Assembly (NCBI RefSeq): GCF_013450155.1
Contig: NZ_JACCKD010000001.1
Coordinates: 372,001 to 436,000, forward strand
Direction: 5' to 3'
Source of the DNA: Haloechinothrix aidingensis
GTDB lineage: Bacteria > Actinomycetota > Actinomycetes > Mycobacteriales > Pseudonocardiaceae
Length of the DNA: 64,000 nucleotides
A program made the position numbers and the translations under genes. Below are positions 63,300 through 64,000 of this stretch, in pieces. The notes beneath the pieces were generated by a model, which saw only the letters and a program-made list of their open reading frames with translations, made no database searches and had not been told where the DNA came from. Position 1 is the stretch's first letter. Each line of letters opens with the position of its first letter.

Positions 63300-64000
63300 G
63301 TCGTCGGCGTGACGTTCGAGTGCGACCACCCGCCGGAGGCCCGTACACGCCGCGTGGTCTCCACGAGCACCCTGCAGGAGGGGCTCAGTCCTGCCGAGAT
63401 CGACGCTGCCGTTACCCGGCGCAAGGAGGCGGGAGAGGACCTCTACCACCTCGATACGGACGCGCTGGCCGGGCTTGATGCCGAGCTGGTGATCACCCAG
63501 GACCTGTGCGCGGTGTGCGCGGCGAGCGTCTCGACCGTGCAGGAGGCCCTGACGTTCCTGGGTTCCTCCGCCGAGGTGCTGACGATCGATCCGCACACCC
63601 TTTCCGAGGTGCTCAAGTCGATCAACACCATCGGCGACGCCACGGGCACCTCGACCGAGGCCGGGCGGCTGGTAACCGCGCTCTCGCGGCGCCTCGACGA
63701 CGTGCGCGGGAGCGTGGCTGGTCGCGGTACGGCCCGGGCGCTGGTACTGGAGTGGACCGACCCGCCGTACGCCCCCGGTCATTGGGTGCCGGACATGGTG
63801 CACGCCGCGGGTGGCGAGTGTGTGCTGGGGCGTTCGGGGGAACGCTCGTTCCGTACCGACTGGGACAGCGTCACCTCCGCTGATCCCGAGGTGGTCATCA
63901 GCGCGCCGTGCGGGTTCGCCCTGGACGAGTCCGTCGAGCATGCCGGTGACGTCGTCCGGGCAGGCGTGCTGCCGGACGGGCTCCCCGTGTGGGCCGTCGA
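63234..64000 (+). CDS. Cobalamin/corrinoid-type ABC substrate-binding protein, partial
   Basis: An open frame from ATG 63234 to the right edge (255 codons). The start IVSLLPSTTEILFALGLGDH with VVGVTFECDHP, then DAELVITQDLCAVCAASVST and TALVLEW-like later strands, match the BtuF/periplasmic-binding fold. It lacks a signal peptide, as do many actinobacterial cobalamin-binding relatives, which are cytoplasmic. The C-terminus is outside the window. Confidence 0.82.
   Translation, partial: MRIVSLLPSTTEILFALGLGDHVVGVTFECDHPPEARTRRVVSTSTLQEGLSPAEIDAAVTRRKEAGEDLYHLDTDALAGLDAELVITQDLCAVCAASVSTVQEALTFLGSSAEVLTIDPHTLSEVLKSINTIGDATGTSTEAGRLVTALSRRLDDVRGSVAGRGTARALVLEWTDPPYAPGHWVPDMVHAAGGECVLGRSGERSFRTDWDSVTSADPEVVISAPCGFALDESVEHAGDVVRAGVLPDGLPVWAV

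Overview
The window is GC-rich actinobacterial DNA, most likely from a member of the Pseudonocardiales (inference). The clues are mycothiol-type enzymes, IdeR/DmdR-type iron boxes, a HelR-type RNA polymerase helicase with a rifamycin-associated element, frequent GTG starts and ATGA/GTGA gene overlaps, and many TetR regulators. I see no rRNA, tRNA, CRISPR array or intact insertion sequence.

Layout. 1-5.7 kb: the start of a divergent LysR regulator, a broken MBL-fold gene, and a tight six-gene operon for meta-cleavage of 3-hydroxyanthranilate through 2-aminomuconate (the nba/amn route). 5.7-11.1 kb: a gene-poor stretch with a perfect 25-bp inverted repeat, then an AT-richer island. The island carries a Na+/solute symporter with a tiny membrane partner, an SDR dehydrogenase and a vanillyl-alcohol-oxidase-type flavoprotein, and it is flanked on its right by two gene remnants. 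11.9-18 kb: two TetR regulators, a short-form leucyl-tRNA synthetase that may be a second copy, a YciI protein and a PAP2 membrane enzyme. 18.7-26.1 kb: a sulfotransferase, lipoproteins, a membrane-anchored sulfite-oxidase-type molybdoenzyme with an acidic Met/Asp/Glu-rich lipoprotein, a two-component system, a LysE exporter and a DUF421 protein. 26.3-36.3 kb: resistance-flavoured genes: AraC-VOC-short UvrA operon, enoyl-CoA hydratase, an XRE regulator with a phosphotransferase and two divergent small genes, and HelR with its 19-bp element.

38.1-46.7 kb is the most interesting part. An iron-box-controlled NIS siderophore synthetase faces a second iron-box-controlled gene, which encodes an unusual fusion of an enolase-superfamily-like domain (catalytic residues apparently lost) to a TupA-type ATP-grasp ligase. 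Next to it lies a sulfane-sulfur module: an MBL-rhodanese-rhodanese fusion, a small membrane protein and an MFS transporter. A divergent ArsR-rhodanese fusion regulator is encoded next to them, with two 18-bp TTCAA-N8-TTGAA operators in between.

46.7-64 kb: an orphan MNT antitoxin with a beheaded HEPN toxin, secreted and membrane proteins, a MetE-like protein, a TetR/DsbA-like/mycothiol-dependent enzyme operon, an ABC transporter with a LolA-like protein divergent from a two-component system across paired CTGAGA repeats, a YciO/Sua5 protein, several VOC genes and VOC fragments, an Lrp-amino acid exporter pair, an aldo/keto reductase behind a MerR-type 19-bp-spacer promoter, and the start of a cobalamin-type binding protein that runs off the end.
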